64,000 bases of DNA. Source: Cepaea nemoralis (Eukaryota; Mollusca; Gastropoda; Stylommatophora; Helicidae). Position numbers and translations under genes: made by a program. The stretch spans positions 2,959,001 to 3,023,000 of the forward strand of contig JACEFZ010025058.1 in assembly GCA_014155875.1 (NCBI GenBank). Direction: 5' to 3'. A model generated the notes under the pieces. The model saw only the letters and a program-made list of their open reading frames with translations, ran no database searches and was not told the DNA's origin. This document shows, one piece after another, positions 45,215 to 56,425 of this stretch (positions within the stretch are counted from its first letter, which is position 1; each line of letters starts with the position of its first letter).

Positions 45215-45582
45215 AAAGTCAAAATACTAAATTAGTGCACAAAAGATTTCAGGAAATTACTAATAAAAGAACAAGTTCATCAGCAGGCTGTCTAAAAATT
45301 AAAGATGGCAAAATTATAATAGAAAAAGATCAGATTCTACATGTATGGACATATTATGTGAAAAACCTTTATGGTGATAACAGAGAGGAACAGTTAGATA
45401 TTACATTTAATAATGAAGGACCGCCAATTTTGAAGATGGAGGTTCGAAACGTTCTTAAGCATATGAAAGCTGGCAAGCCCCCCGGTGCAGATAAAATCGC
45501 AACAGAAATGATTACAGCTTTAGAAGAATATGGAATAGATCAAATCACCAGACTGCTGAACACATTATATGATACTGGATAA
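45215..45582 (+). pseudogene. LINE-B linker and RT start
   Basis: Reads HKRFQEITNKRTSSSAGCLK, IIIEKDQILHVWTYYVKNLY, PILKMEVRNVLKHMKAGKPP and GADKIATEMITALEEYG, the region leading into RT motif 1. Open in one frame from 45235 to 45582. The RT fingers and motif A expected next are deleted at about 45583. Confidence 0.88.
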
Positions 45583-45589
45583 TTGATGT

Positions 45590-46318
45590 AAGGCTATACA
45601 GTGAAAATATTTTCAGAAATGTAGAAGATATAAATGGAATCAGCATTGGAGGACGAAACATCAATAACATTAGATATGCAGATGATACAGTAATGATTGC
45701 AGACAATGCGCAGGATTTGCAACAATTAGTATATGCGGTTGTTGTACACAGTGAGCAACTGGGGTTAGAATTAAATTGTAAAAAGACACAGGATATGGTA
45801 GTCACTAGGAAGAACGAAATACCACAATGTAATATACAAGTAAATGGGACTATTCTTCAACAAGTGAATCAGTACAATTATCTCGGAACAGTCATAACAT
45901 CTGATGGGAGATGCCTTTAAGAGATTAGAACAAGAATCGCCATGGCGAAAGTAGCCTTTAGCAGCAAGATGGAAAACATTGTGACCAATAAAAAGATGTC
46001 AATTGAAACGAGAAAAAGAGTGTTGAGGGGATACATAGAGCCTGTTCTTTTGTATGGATGTGAAACTTGGACAATGAGCAGTCAAGCTGAAAAACATCTG
46101 ATGGCTGCAGAAATGTGGTTTCTGAGGAAAATGCGAAGAATATCATGGACAGACAGAAAAACCAATGACCAAGTACTACATGAGACAGATGAACATCGTA
46201 AACTGATTAGAGAAATTAGACGTAGACAGTCAAAATGTTTTGGACATGTTATGAGAAGAAATGGATTGGAGAACTTAGTGACAACTGGCAAGATCGAAGG
46301 GAACAGACCAAGAGGAAG

Positions 46319-46401
<83 letters not shown>

Positions 46402-46535
46402 AATACCTGGATGGCTTGGCCACATGGCATGGACGAGACAGGAACACTGAGCTGATCCACGACTCTGGTCATCGAGTGACATGGCGAGTCATGACCGCCC
46501 ACGCTTTCCAGCATGGCACATGATTTATTGATTGA
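45590..46535 (+). pseudogene. LINE-B RT palm to C-terminus
   Basis: Frame pieces at 45693-45920 and 45942-46523. They read NINNIRYADDTVMIAD (motif C), LNCKKTQDMVVTRKN, YNYLGTVITSDGRC, then a stop (45918-45920), YIEPVLLYGCETWTMSSQAE and FGHVMRRNGLENLVTTGKIE. A (GA)n tract (46323-46399) has expanded inside the RGR block without breaking the frame, after which KYLDGLATWHGRDRNTELI and the family end follow. The tail ATTTATTGATTGATTG ends at 46535. Confidence 0.9.
46323..46399. repeat. (GA)n expansion in LINE-B ORF
   Basis: Encodes alternating Glu-Arg in the LINE frame. Other LINE-B copies have only a few Arg/Gly codons here. Confidence 0.97.
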
Positions 46536-47049
46536 TTGCTCATTGTCCATGCTTCACATCCATACATATGTACAAGTTCTGTGTAGCACTTGAAAACTCT
46601 TTTTCTCATTTCAATTGGTATCTTTTTATTGGTCAGTATGATTTTCATCTTGAAAAAGGCAAACTTTGCAAAGGCAATGCTTGTTCTCTAATCTTTTCAA
46701 GGCATCTCCCATCAGATGTTATGACTGTTCCCAGATAACTTTATCGATTCACTTGTTTAAGAATATGTCCATTCACTTGTATATTACATTGTGGTATTTC
46801 CTTCTTCCCAGTGACGACGATAATCTATTTCTTCTTACAATTCTAACCATAGTTGTTCACTGTGTGCAACAACCGCATCTACTAAATGTTGCATGTCCTT
46901 TTCATTGTCTGCAATCAAGAGTGTATCATTTGCATACCTAACGTTATTGATGTATCGTCCCCAATGTTTATTCCTTCAATATCTTCTATATTTCTGAAAA
47001 TATTTTCACTCTACAGGGAAAAAAGAACTGGAGACATTACACATCTCTG
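46536..47049 (-). pseudogene. LINE-B (minus copy), RT palm segment
   Basis: The minus strand continues the copy broken at 38433. From 47049 down it reads NIFRNIEDIEGIN, the motif C region (frameshifted), KKEIPQCNIQVNGHILKQVN, SYLGTVITSDGRC and C-terminal codons to MDVKHGQ. It is interrupted at 47050 by a 774-bp insert. Confidence 0.87.
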
Positions 47050-47823
47050 CCACGATGCTTGTGTGCTATAATTTCTATAAGAATGCTCCTCTCTTCCAAT
47101 CGCGCTCGTTACCTATGCAATAACAAAACATTGTAGCAGCTCAACGGGAGCCATAACTTCAAAGTCAACGATAATGATGGTAGAAACGCTGGCAATTCAC
47201 GTCCAAATAAACTTTAATCGTGTTGCTCGGACAGGTTCAACAAGTGATTATATGACCATTCCCATATTGCTGGGAGGATTGGCCAAACATCTAATAATAA
47301 TTTATATAGAAATATATCATTCTGATCGCCGAATCCGAGGCTAACCTATTTCTTAACCAACTGACAATGAACTTGCCTGTGGGCCATCGTTCTGTATAAA
47401 TATTACGTTTATGTGTGTTAAATTAAGCTACGTCTGGTGTGACGCCATGCCTTTTAATTGCTGATCGCTCGGCCAGTTATGATGCGCTCAATTCTTCTCA
47501 TTTCTCCTGCGCCCTGCGTTCATTTCCGATTGTTCCCTTGCCATTAAAATTGTGCCTTATTTCCTCCTCTTGATGTATTATCGAATGTCCTGCTCAAAAC
47601 TTCTTTCAATCGAATATCGATGTAAATCACTTGGTGTTGTCAATTTGTGCGTCCTTCTCCATTGATGTTGTCCAACTTCACTGCCCATGGTAACCGTAGT
47701 CCCCGTGACGTCGTCTAGTAATCTTTGTATTCATGCGCGTCAAGGTGATTCTCTTTATTTGTCTGCCACAATTTTTTCATCTGATTATAAATCATTGACT
47801 GTTGCCTCCGACGCTACATGGCA
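47050..47823. mobile_element. 774-bp unidentified insertion
   Basis: ATCTCTG at 47043-47049 and 47824-47830 flanks it, and LINE-B homology is continuous across it. No terminal inverted repeat, poly(A), LTR pair or RT motif is visible. A 60-codon plus frame (MVTVVPVTSSSNLCIHARQG) near 47687 is unrecognised. Class unknown. Confidence 0.6.
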
Positions 47824-47830
47824 ATCTCTG

Positions 47831-47898
47831 TCTCACACCTTTCTTAATAGTCTGAAGTTGACCTACTTCATTATCAATTCTGATGGCAGCTTGTTGTT

Positions 47899-47989
<91 letters not shown>

Positions 47990-48111
47990 CTTTTCCATCC
48001 ATTTGTAGATCTTCAAGCATCCTTATCATGTCGACATGTCTCACTTTATCGAAAACCTTTGTGTAGTCAATAAAACAGAGGTGTAGATCTTTGTTTACTT
48101 CTATAATAATC
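47831..48111 (-). pseudogene. LINE-B (minus copy), RT motif A region with in-frame (TA)n
   Basis: From 48111 down it reads EVNKDLHLCFIDYTKVFDKV (motif A), RHVDMIRMLEDLQMDGKDL, then about 43 TA units (47900-47986), then RIDNEVGQLQTIKKGVRQ. The TA tract replaces the codons that read RLVKNIYWKQ in the copy at 56965 and keeps the frame over much of its length. Confidence 0.87.
47900..47986. repeat. (TA)n microsatellite
   Basis: Inside the RT region of the minus-strand LINE-B copy. Confidence 0.97.
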
Positions 48112-48485
48112 ATCATCATTACCTTCCACTTCTGCCGTCAAGCGTCCTGGAGAGGAATAATTTGCACTCCAGTGCCCCATGGGCGACATTGGATAGTGTT
48201 ATTCCGTGTGATTATTCAATGTCTTTGATGTCGGCAATCCATTTTCTTCTTGGACGTCCTCTTGGTCTCGTCGCAGATGATAAATGATGTAAGGCCACTG
48301 ATGGTAGTTCATGGTGCTGCTTTCTAACGACATAGCCATACCACTTGATCTTCTGTCTTTCAATAAATGTGGCACAAGGTGTTAATCCCACTTGCTGTCT
48401 GATAACAGCATTTCTTACTTGGTCTCGGATTGTTAAGTTGGCAGATTTCGTCAGGCATCTCATCTCGCAGGTGTTGAAAGTGTGA
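48112..48485 (-). pseudogene. LINE-K 3' end
   Basis: The minus strand reads RCLTKSANLTIRDQVRNAVI, IKWYGYVVRKQHHELPSVAL and TRPRGRPRRKWIADIKDIE, a LINE C-terminus (W.GHV/RM..RGRPRxxW type). It ends in an ATGATGATT-like tail at 48112. It sits in the minus-strand LINE-B, from which about 100 bp is missing at this point. Confidence 0.75.
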
Positions 48486-48639
48486 TGGTGGTGTAAACCG
48501 CGTTCGCTTCGATTCGGAAATTTAATTATATGTTCTGCGCGTGTTTCTTAACATCAGTGTGTTCAAATAAGGATGAACCTACAACAGGTCCAGCAAACAG
48601 GTAGGAAATTTATTTGTTGAAGTATTATTGCTCGAAAAT

Positions 48640-48830
48640 TATGTAGGAAATTGAAAGAAAAACGCAACTCTATCAGCGTTCAAGCCGGAAACACACCGAA
48701 CAACTACAAGCGACCAAAAACAGCTACATTACGAAACAGAAAGGAGATATTCGCGACTTGGAATGTTACTGGTCTAGGAAATATGAAACCAGCTCTCGTA
48801 GAGTTTATGAAAAAAAAAATCAAGTTCTAT
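48640..48830 (+). pseudogene. LINE 5' fragment: endonuclease start
   Basis: Reads LRNRKEIFATWNVTGLGNMK and PALVEFMKKKI, the first residues of an APE endonuclease (canonical ATWNVRTL). The homology ends after about 40 codons; 48831-48936 is unrecognised. Confidence 0.6.
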
Positions 48831-48936
48831 AGAACCTTCAATTACTGTTCTCAGTATATACACAGCATTTACTGTACCCTTGTCTTCTACAAACCCACAA
48901 TTGTTCTTCTCTTGTTTCATGTTGTATTTAACTTAA

Positions 48937-49137
48937 CTAACATTTTTGCATGATAATTCTTAGCAAAATCTTCGTTATGTGACTCATTATATTAATTGTT
49001 CGATGTTGATCACATTCCAAGGCTCCTGATTTCTTTGGGATTGCAATAAATACAGAATTACAGAATTCATGAAGTATATCTGCAATATCATAAATTGTAT
49101 TGTCTGGTAATTTTATATATTCCATATTCTTCTAAAG
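48937..49137 (-). pseudogene. LINE-B (minus copy), RT fingers
   Basis: From 49137 down it reads MEYIKLPDNTIYDIADILHE, FCNSVFIAIPKKSGALECDQ and HRTINIMSHITKILLRIIM. It ends at the hAT target TTCTAAAG and resumes at 53505. Confidence 0.9.
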
Positions 49138-49907
49138 CAAAGTTTCTCAACCTTTTTGACCCGTTGTGATATAAATAACTGACGTCCTTACAGTTTCCTA
49201 GGAACAGACTCCTAGGTTACCACGTATTGGAGGGAAATGTGCTAGACTTTGTTCGTTGACGTCATAATGTATATGGCCTAAGCTCAAATGCGAGGAAAAG
49301 GATTGGTCGTGTAACCGGCCCAGACATTGCCGCTTAAATTAGCTAGACGTTAAAGGTTACTTGTAGTCTAGAACGTTCGCAGACAAGTCGCCTCCCGCTT
49401 GAGAAGGCAATAATCCGAAATAAATTTCACTCTCCAGAGCCTAGGTACGTTAGTAAACTCATAATGAATGTTTAACCATGTCTTTTGATAAGGTACGTGT
49501 ATCATTGTGTTTATGAATTGCGAAAACTGTTAGATCAACAATTCTTGTGAAAAGATAGCCTGAGTGATTGCTTCCTACTGAGCGGGCATCTTTGTCTCAC
49601 TGCCTATTTTCCTATGCATACAGTTTTAATTCCTAAGTGTAACGTATTATATGCGTCATGAAGCTATCTCACTATCAAAGCATATCAATCTACAAATGTT
49701 CTATGTGCTGTGGAGTATTAGCTCTATGTGCATTCTTTGAAACGTTTCTCTATGCGGAAGAATAGTATTATTAACGCATCTTATGAACATAAGTTCAGTT
49801 GGAGAAATAGTTCTAATATTTCTAATAATTGTAATTCTTTCATAAATAAGCAAGGGAAATGCCATGTTTGATGAGTATAATCTCACGAATAAAGAAAGAA
49901 AAACGCA

Positions 49908-49908
<1 letters not shown>

Positions 49909-49994
<86 letters not shown>
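49909..49994. repeat. (TA)n microsatellite
   Basis: Within the hAT-like element. Confidence 0.97.
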
Positions 49995-49996
<2 letters not shown>

Positions 49997-50402
49997 GTCA
50001 GGCGGGACGTGCCTCCCGTCCGCATTGCATCATTGTTGTCGGTGCCTGGGCAACTATTTATGTTCAGAAATTCACAACCAACGTTCAGAATGCTTACCTT
50101 GCTGCAGAAGTTAATCCCCAGTCAGGACACTTCTTATGCTAACATAAGTTGGTGAGTTATATAACGGCGTTCATTGAACCCCATGCTTCTACAGGCAGGT
50201 GGGAAGAGGACCATTTGTTCTGGTCTTATGGTGTGATGAGTGGGAAAAATTATCACAAGATTGGCTCAGTATTATTATTATAATCATTATATGAAGGATT
50301 CACATGTTTTCTCTGTTATGAGATTAAAATATTCTATTCCTGATTGTTACTTACACTACTGGACTATACATTATAATGTTATTGCAGAAGGGACAGGATG
50401 CT

Positions 50403-50408
50403 GATTCT

Positions 50409-50460
<52 letters not shown>

Positions 50461-50492
50461 ATGATGATGATGATGATGATGATGATGATGGT
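50403..50492. repeat. (CTG)n-(ATG)n trinucleotide tract
   Basis: A few CTG units followed by about 25 GAT/ATG units. The His-rich minus frame over it is an artefact. Confidence 0.96.
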
Positions 50493-53160
50493 TAAGAAGC
50501 CTTATGTACGTCTGTACCTCAAGAAAAGAATGTTGATTGGTATGTTCATTGGTCTTTGACCTAATGCTGTTCGGAGCTATGGAAAGGAGATGGGGAATTC
50601 TGGACAAAAGGCCTGTGTTTCAGAGATCCTTGTCAAGTTATGACAGGTATAATATTAAGAATTTTGCAGAGTTAGGATGTCTTTAAATCATCAGAAAGTA
50701 CAAGTAGAGATTCCACAAAAGAATACTGAGTGAGGTGATACCCTACTCACTTTTGGAGTTGGAAAAACTCTACAATCAGGGACGAGGGATGAAGAAAAAA
50801 TGGAAACACCCTCCGTTCTCATTCACCTTTGTTTCTGTGATTTATGTTGTGTTAAGAATTACCACGACATGAGTTTGTATTAATGGTTTGGAACGTGTTC
50901 TTTTGTCATTCCTAGCTCTCGAGAGGCAGGTGGTGGTTCGGATGTTATCACTGAACAGGAACCTGGGAAACCAGCCTGTTACGAGTTACAGATGAAAGAA
51001 TGTACTATACATACAGTCTGGACCTATAAATAAAAGTTGACTGCCACAATAATAAGCTGTCTTTGTCAGCGGAAGACACGTACTGGGGGATTTACCAACG
51101 GAGTTGATGAGTTCTGACTTATGTCGGGATACAACAGGACGGCGTTCCTTATTATCTTTGGAAGATTCCGCCTTCTTCACGATCAGCCAGTTTGGTCAAA
51201 GAAACTAAGGGATAGTCTATGTTTGAAAAAAAATAAATCTAACAGCAGTAAGGACTCTCCAAATGCCTGTTGGATTCCCAGTTTTAAATTCAATACATTC
51301 CCCTTCGACACAAGTCATGTGCAGGCAAGTTCAACACCACGTTCCAGACATGAACACCATCGGGAAGACACTATAATGGAAGCTAGTGTCGTCAATGTTT
51401 AGACACATGCAGCAGAAGGAATCCTCCGACTGTCTTGAGACTCTCAGTTTGTGTGCTGAAAATATTCTTCTTCTGTTCCAAGCCTGAGCAGACCAGTTCT
51501 GGACGTAGTCCCAGATTATACCAGGGAGTAACTCTCAGCATTGTATGTTCCTACACTGGAATGGATATATTAAAGGACAGCTCGTTGCGGGTCCCAGGTA
51601 GGTCTGGTTGCATTATCACAAAGTGTGGTATGGCCAATCGACCTGAGACTGGGTGTGTGTAAAAGTCTAGTGGACAAAAGAGAAGATTCTGAGTTTAATA
51701 ATCAGAGCTGCTAGACGGTTGTCATCTTTTTCACCGTATGCTGTGCCCAGTAGAAGAGGACGTCCTGAAAGTTTGACTGACCCCTGGCCTCAGTTTCACT
51801 AGAACACAGAGCCCACGTGCATAAGAGTATTCCTTGAATTCAGTTCCTGGATAATGGGGATTATGATGTGCTATAAAACCAATTTACAGTGGATATTAGA
51901 TGGGTAAGACACAACTGAATGCATATTATTTCGGTCACTGGACAATGGGGATATTAACTGCCAAGCATTGGAGAGGAATAACTAACAGCACAACAGAAAA
52001 AGAAAAGATAGAATAGGACTAAGTAATTAGTCTAGTGATTGAGTTCTGAATTTACGTTATTATTTGGTCTTGAACATATATCATTGATTTACACATATCT
52101 GGATTGGTAAATAGTCTGAGAACCAAATAGGGTTGTTATATTGGTTTTGATTGTGTTGGTGTTTGGGGGATACGTGGGGTTATCACATGTAAATGTGTTT
52201 ATGATATTACATATCATCCCATGGACTTTACAAAGAATCAATACTTTTATTACAAACCTATGTTTAATCTGGATCTTGATTTAATTCCTGGTGAACAGGT
52301 CTGTCCCAATGTTGATGTTTACGTCAATCGCTTGTTGACGTTTGTTCAACGGTGGTTGTTCTATATGTTGTAAACATTCAATGTTGTCTGACACTATATC
52401 AAATTCAAAAGGTGATCGAGTGGGAGGGGAGATCTACACATAGATACTATTGTCAAAAGGATTGAATTTTTTTCCCCTTTTATCTTTGGTAAATTTCCCT
52501 GATCACATTGCCTTATAGAAGTGAGTTAGTTAGTTAGTTAGTTAGTCGTGGTTCCAACTTCACGGCAACGGGTTGTCCCCATATTGCTCCTTTCCTGTGC
52601 CAGTGAATATCACACAAAATGCTCCTCACTGCCAAAAGTGAACAATGGAACAGACAGGAGTATCGGCTAGCCAACAGCCCGCACAGGTACACTGTGCATA
52701 ATGCCGTCGCCAGAATGCCAACACAAAAGTCCTCCATGAAAAATACAGTTCATCGTCGATGGAAATGGCAGTCACCAGAAAGACTTCATTGACCGGGTTT
52801 TATCCCATATGGGCTTCGGTCTCTTTCCACGGGACAACCCGCCAAAAGCGCTGCACAAAGTATGAACTCCGTAGCTCCAGCGGCGACTCCCAGGAGTCTG
52901 CTGAAAAATGCACTCGTCAGCCGAAAAGGCAAACCAGTCAATCCAGCAACAGCCGGCCGCCATCGTTCTGAACATGCAGTTCACGCTACACACAACCGCG
53001 GACAGATGTAAAAGCATTCCAAGCGAAACTCACAGCTCACAGTGAGTGAGTGAGAATGTAAATTCATCCCATCTGTGATCTCCTAGACAAACTAAACAAT
53101 TATTCTCATATGTGTAATCCTATATCCCACACTGTGCACCTCTTCATCATATTTTTAGAG
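50493..53160. other. Interior of hAT-like element, not recognised
   Basis: Small frames only. The frame at 51121-51402 (93 codons) and that at 52759-52971 have no recognisable family. A GTTAGTTAGTTAG run lies at 52525. Confidence 0.45.
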
Positions 53161-53417
53161 CGTCAACCCCCCCCCCCCCTTCCGTATTTCCTCCCTATAA
53201 ATTCCCCTCACCCTACACAGTATACGTAAAAATTGAAGCTAATTTTAATAACACATACTAGTACAAGTCTAGACGTCTACATAAAACGAGATATGCGGGT
53301 CTACTGATGCTATAAAGTGAATTTCAGAGGGGCGAGGAGCACAGAACCGTAAAGTATGGAGGGAAACAATATCAAGTAATCAGTTCTTGTATTAACTCGA
53401 TCTTGAAATAAACTTAA

Positions 53418-53479
53418 TTCCCCCCCCCCCCCCCCCCAATGTAAACCCTAAAATCTCCTCTGGGGGGGGGGGGGGGGAA
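53418..53479. repeat. Oligo-C/oligo-G hairpin near hAT right end
   Basis: 18 C (53420-53437) and 16 G (53462-53477) are separated by 24 bases, flanked by TT and AA. It can fold into a stem of 16 or more G-C pairs, 25 bp from the terminal inverted repeat. Shorter oligo-C lies at 53168-53181. Confidence 0.9.
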
Positions 53480-53504
53480 ATTCACCACCGGTTGAGAACC
53501 AGTG

Positions 53505-53800
53505 TTCTAAAGCATTAATCATTTCTGTTGTGATGCTGTCTGAACAGGGTGTCTTGCCAGTTTTCATATGGTTAAGAGCATTCTGAACCTTCATCTTCAA
53601 AATTGATGGTTCCTCATTATTATTTTAAATATCATACTGTTCTTTTCTGTTATCATTATAACGGTTTTTCACATAGCCTGACCATACATGTACAATCTGA
53701 TCTTTTTATATTGTGATTTTTCCTTCTTTTCGTCTTTAGGCAGCCTGCTGATGTACGTGTTCTTTGATTAGTAAGCGCCTGAATTTGTGTGTGTGTGCAT
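53505..53800 (-). pseudogene. LINE-B (minus copy), linker and RT start
   Basis: The minus strand reads EPSILKMKVQNALNHMKTGK and TPCSDSITTEMINALE, with KDQIVHVWSGYVKNRYNDNR upstream. It matches 45240-45560. This is the most upstream piece of the minus-strand LINE-B; the endonuclease is not visible beyond 53800. Confidence 0.88.
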
Positions 53801-53879
53801 TAATTTGGTATTTTTACTGCTGTGTTGTTTTACAATTCCGATGCAATTTCTGGTATAGAACCAGGTCATTGATATCCTA

Positions 53880-54175
53880 AGATCTCTCCCGCCTCCTCAC
53901 GTCCGCCATAAAGACGCCAGCTAGAATCGGACGTAGAGCGCAGCCCATGGCTACACCGTCAATGTAATGCTAGGATTTGCAAGAGCTGTGAAGAAAAGGC
54001 GGGACAGAAAAACCACTGCAGGAGATCCTCCTCCTGGAACGTCAAGCATTCTTTGTCCACATTGTCAAAGAACAATTCGAGCCAATGTAGGCCTTATCAG
54101 CCATCTTAGAACTCACGGCTCCATACTTTCAACCCCACTGGATGAAATGAATGGTCATCATCATTCTTGATGGAC
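53880..54175 (+). pseudogene. LINE C-terminus with C2H2 finger
   Basis: The frame 53967-54170 reads AVKKRRDRKTTAG, then SILCPHCQRTIRANVGLISH and LRTHG, a C2H2 finger (C-X2-C-X12-H-X3-H) like those that end LINE-C-type ORFs. A HHHS-rich end follows. RT sequence upstream is missing, so it is a 5'-truncated copy of a LINE-C-related family. Confidence 0.7.
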
Positions 54176-55035
54176 AAACATGACATGATTTGTAATGAAA
54201 TTACGAATGTGTTGTTAGATATTCACAACAGTAATAGTTTCTCGAGTGTCGATGTCGGTAGACATAATATCACTTTCTTCTCTTATATGACATTACATGG
54301 AATACAGGCTTCCTCTTCTTCTCTTCCTCAACTCACCTCATTGAAGTGTTAGGGATTGTTACAGAATGTGAAGGAACAAACAAGACCACGTGTTTGGCGG
54401 TCATACTTATTCAACGTTTCTTGCCTTACTGGCTCTAGAGTGAACAAACTAACTCATTCCAAATGTGCAATCATGATCAGACTTCATTAGGTAGCAAACA
54501 GTATGTACACCGCAGAGTTTAGCCATCATAATAGCATGTAGTCATTCTACTTACCATAAACTATGGGGTTGATACATGAGTTGGATACTGCAAATATAAA
54601 CAAGCCTCTCTGAACTTTGCTGTCAACTTTAAGAGCTGAGTTCCTGTAGATACCATATACACACAGTTTAGAACAGACACTATATTATTATAAACTCAAA
54701 CACAATACAATATTAGCACGTATACAATATACGACCTCTAATGACCTCTTTAACTAAAATTCTAACGATAAGCATCGCTATATTTGCCTCATGTTATTAT
54801 TCATCGCCACATTATTTATACAAGCTACTAAATATTTATAGACCCATTCAATATCTTAACATCTGGCACACAGCTGTCTACGTGTGTCTCTATCAAAATA
54901 ATTCAGACACGCAATCATCATCTGCCAGCTGGGTCTGCGTTCATGCATCTACACAGATCGCGGTTTCTGGATAATCAATTAAATTAATCAGGTAGCGTCT
55001 CCACAATGAAGGTTGGATGCATAGTTCTTTAACGT
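54176..55035. other. No recognised gene
   Basis: AT-rich; frames below 80 codons without resemblance. Possible unique sequence. Confidence 0.45.
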
Positions 55036-55039
55036 TGTC

Positions 55040-55410
55040 TGTCTCTTCCCTTGATTGTACATTCTGTTAGACATCTATTGATGCTATTTTCCCCAATTCA
55101 ATTGTTGTCCATATCTTGCACACTTGCCTTCAATCTTACCCTCCATTTTTTTTTTATAAACATCTTTTGGCTTTTAACGTGGCCGAAATATTTCACTTGC
55201 AGCCTTTTTTATTTCTTTCTTCAGCTCTCTTTTCATTTTCAGTTTTTCTAGAACCTCTGTATTTAACTGTTTTTTTTCCTTCTTCATGAAACTCGACATA
55301 TCCACATCGTAGGGTCTCCATTACACTTTCTAATTGCTTGTTTATTGTGCAGGCTTCTGCGCCATATACGAAGAGGATTAAATTGAAAACCACAAATGTT
55401 TTATGTTTGG
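55040..55410 (-). pseudogene. LINE C-terminus, antisense
   Basis: The minus strand reads FVVFNLILFVYGAEACTINK and QLESVMETLRCGYVEFHEE, then in other frames KYFGHVKSQKMF and GRDRQR. This is the LLYGCESWT...RRM...FGHV block of LINE C-termini, heavily mutated. The family does not match the others here. Confidence 0.7.
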
Positions 55411-55414
55411 GTCG

Positions 55415-55595
55415 TCTCCTTGGCCTAGCTGTTAACGTCCTTCTCCAAAATCCCGTATATGCACGTGAGAAACGTACCCTGCGCGAGAATCGGTAGCGGG
55501 TCTCGCCGCGTTGGTAACTTACGGGATATGTGAGCCGGTCGCTCAGAAAGCAATGGCAAACTAATGAGCGTAATCTTGCTAAGAAATCAAGAAAT
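55415..55595 (+). mobile_element. SINE-A, 3'-incomplete
   Basis: Head GTCTCCTTGGCCTAGCTGTT, then ATCCCGTATATGCACGTGAG, TTACGGGATATGTGAGCCGG and GCAATGGCAAACTAATGAGC. Ends near GAAATCAAGAAATCC without the usual GGATATGC end. It abuts the antisense LINE above. Confidence 0.83.
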
Positions 55596-55862
55596 CCTCT
55601 AGAAAGAAAAACATAATCTTTGTCACGTGTGTAACCACTCGGTGTGCCTGACCCGGACGTGAACACTCTGTCACAGAAATTAAGCCGTTTTGAAACTGCC
55701 TAATCTACTCATTCGCTTGCTGGACTTATAGGCATGCAACGCCACACTGGACCTTCATTTGCCGATGAATGTCTATAGGTTTCACCCCTTCACTGATCAA
55801 AAAAACGAATAACAGAACGCTGCTCCTATTTTTTTTATTTTATTTTTATTTTTTAAAATAAT
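55596..55862. other. No recognised gene
   Basis: Short unremarkable stretch. Confidence 0.4.
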
Positions 55863-56002
55863 AAATGACCATCAATTTTGAAGATGGAAGTTCAGAATGC
55901 TCTTAACCATGTGAAAACTGGCAAGACCCTGAGTACAGAATACATCACAATAGAAATGATTAATGCCTTAGAAGAATATGGAATAGATCAAGTCACCAGA
56001 CT

Positions 56003-56254
56003 TTTGTTGTTGTTGTTCGCATATCCTTTACAGGACATCGCTGGCAACATCGGCATCTTTCAGCTGATTGTTGATTTCTTGGCAAGATTACGCTCGGTAG
56101 TTCGCCAGTGCTTTCTGAGCGACCGGCTCACATACCCCGTAAGTTACCGACATGGAGAGAGCCGCTACTAATTCTCGCGCAACGTCACGTTACCTACGAG
56201 AGTATACGAAATTATGGAGAAAGTCGTGTAGCCTCTATACCAGGGAGACCGGCA
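56003..56254 (-). mobile_element. SINE-A, full length, 12-bp target duplication
   Basis: AGTCACCAGACT at 55991-56002 and 56255-56266 flanks it. In its own sense (minus) it runs from GTCTCCCTGGTATAGAGGCT to GTCCTGTAAAGGATATGCG and ends in (AAC)n. This copy gives the best boundaries for the family, about 250 bp. Confidence 0.93.
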
Positions 56255-56425
56255 GTCACCAGACTGCTGAACGCAATATACGATACTGGAGATATACCTA
56301 CTGAATTATGTAGTTCTATATTTATTGCAATCCCGAAGAAATCAGGAGCCTTAGAATGTGATCAACATCGAACAATCAGGATATTAATAAAACACATCAC
56401 GAAGATTTTGCTGAGAATTATCATG

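Larger units (their letters stand above)
38434..46535 (+). mobile_element. LINE-B (plus copy), interrupted by four insertions
   Basis: The pieces are 38434-39646 (5' UTR and endonuclease), 43189-43450 (linker), 45215-45582 (linker and RT start) and 45590-46535 (RT palm to tail). They are colinear with other LINE-B copies. The RT fingers between 45582 and 45590 are deleted. The inserts are LINE-F (39659-42877), LINE-D ends (42894-43114 and 43131-43180) and element J (43451-45191). A (TTGATTG)n-like tail closes it. It is itself inserted in the minus-strand LINE-B. Confidence 0.85.
49138..53504. mobile_element. hAT-like element, 4.37 kb, no transposase seen
   Basis: The left end is CAAAGTTTCTCAACC and the right end is GGTTGAGAACCAGTG, imperfect inverted repeats matching at 12 of 15 positions, of the CAGTGGTTCTCAACC type known from hAT families. 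An 8-bp duplication TTCTAAAG (49130-49137 and 53505-53512) flanks it, as hAT elements produce. LINE-B is colinear across it. No zinc-BED, DDE or hAT dimerisation motif is readable; the longest internal frame is 93 codons. It is a non-autonomous or eroded copy that has taken in microsatellites and perhaps other repeats. Confidence 0.82.

Noticed and set aside
53967..54170. Host zinc-finger gene
   Set aside because: A single C2H2 finger of the kind that ends LINE-C-type ORFs, followed by a His-rich LINE-like tail; RT-linked copies of such a finger occur at 31574-31765.
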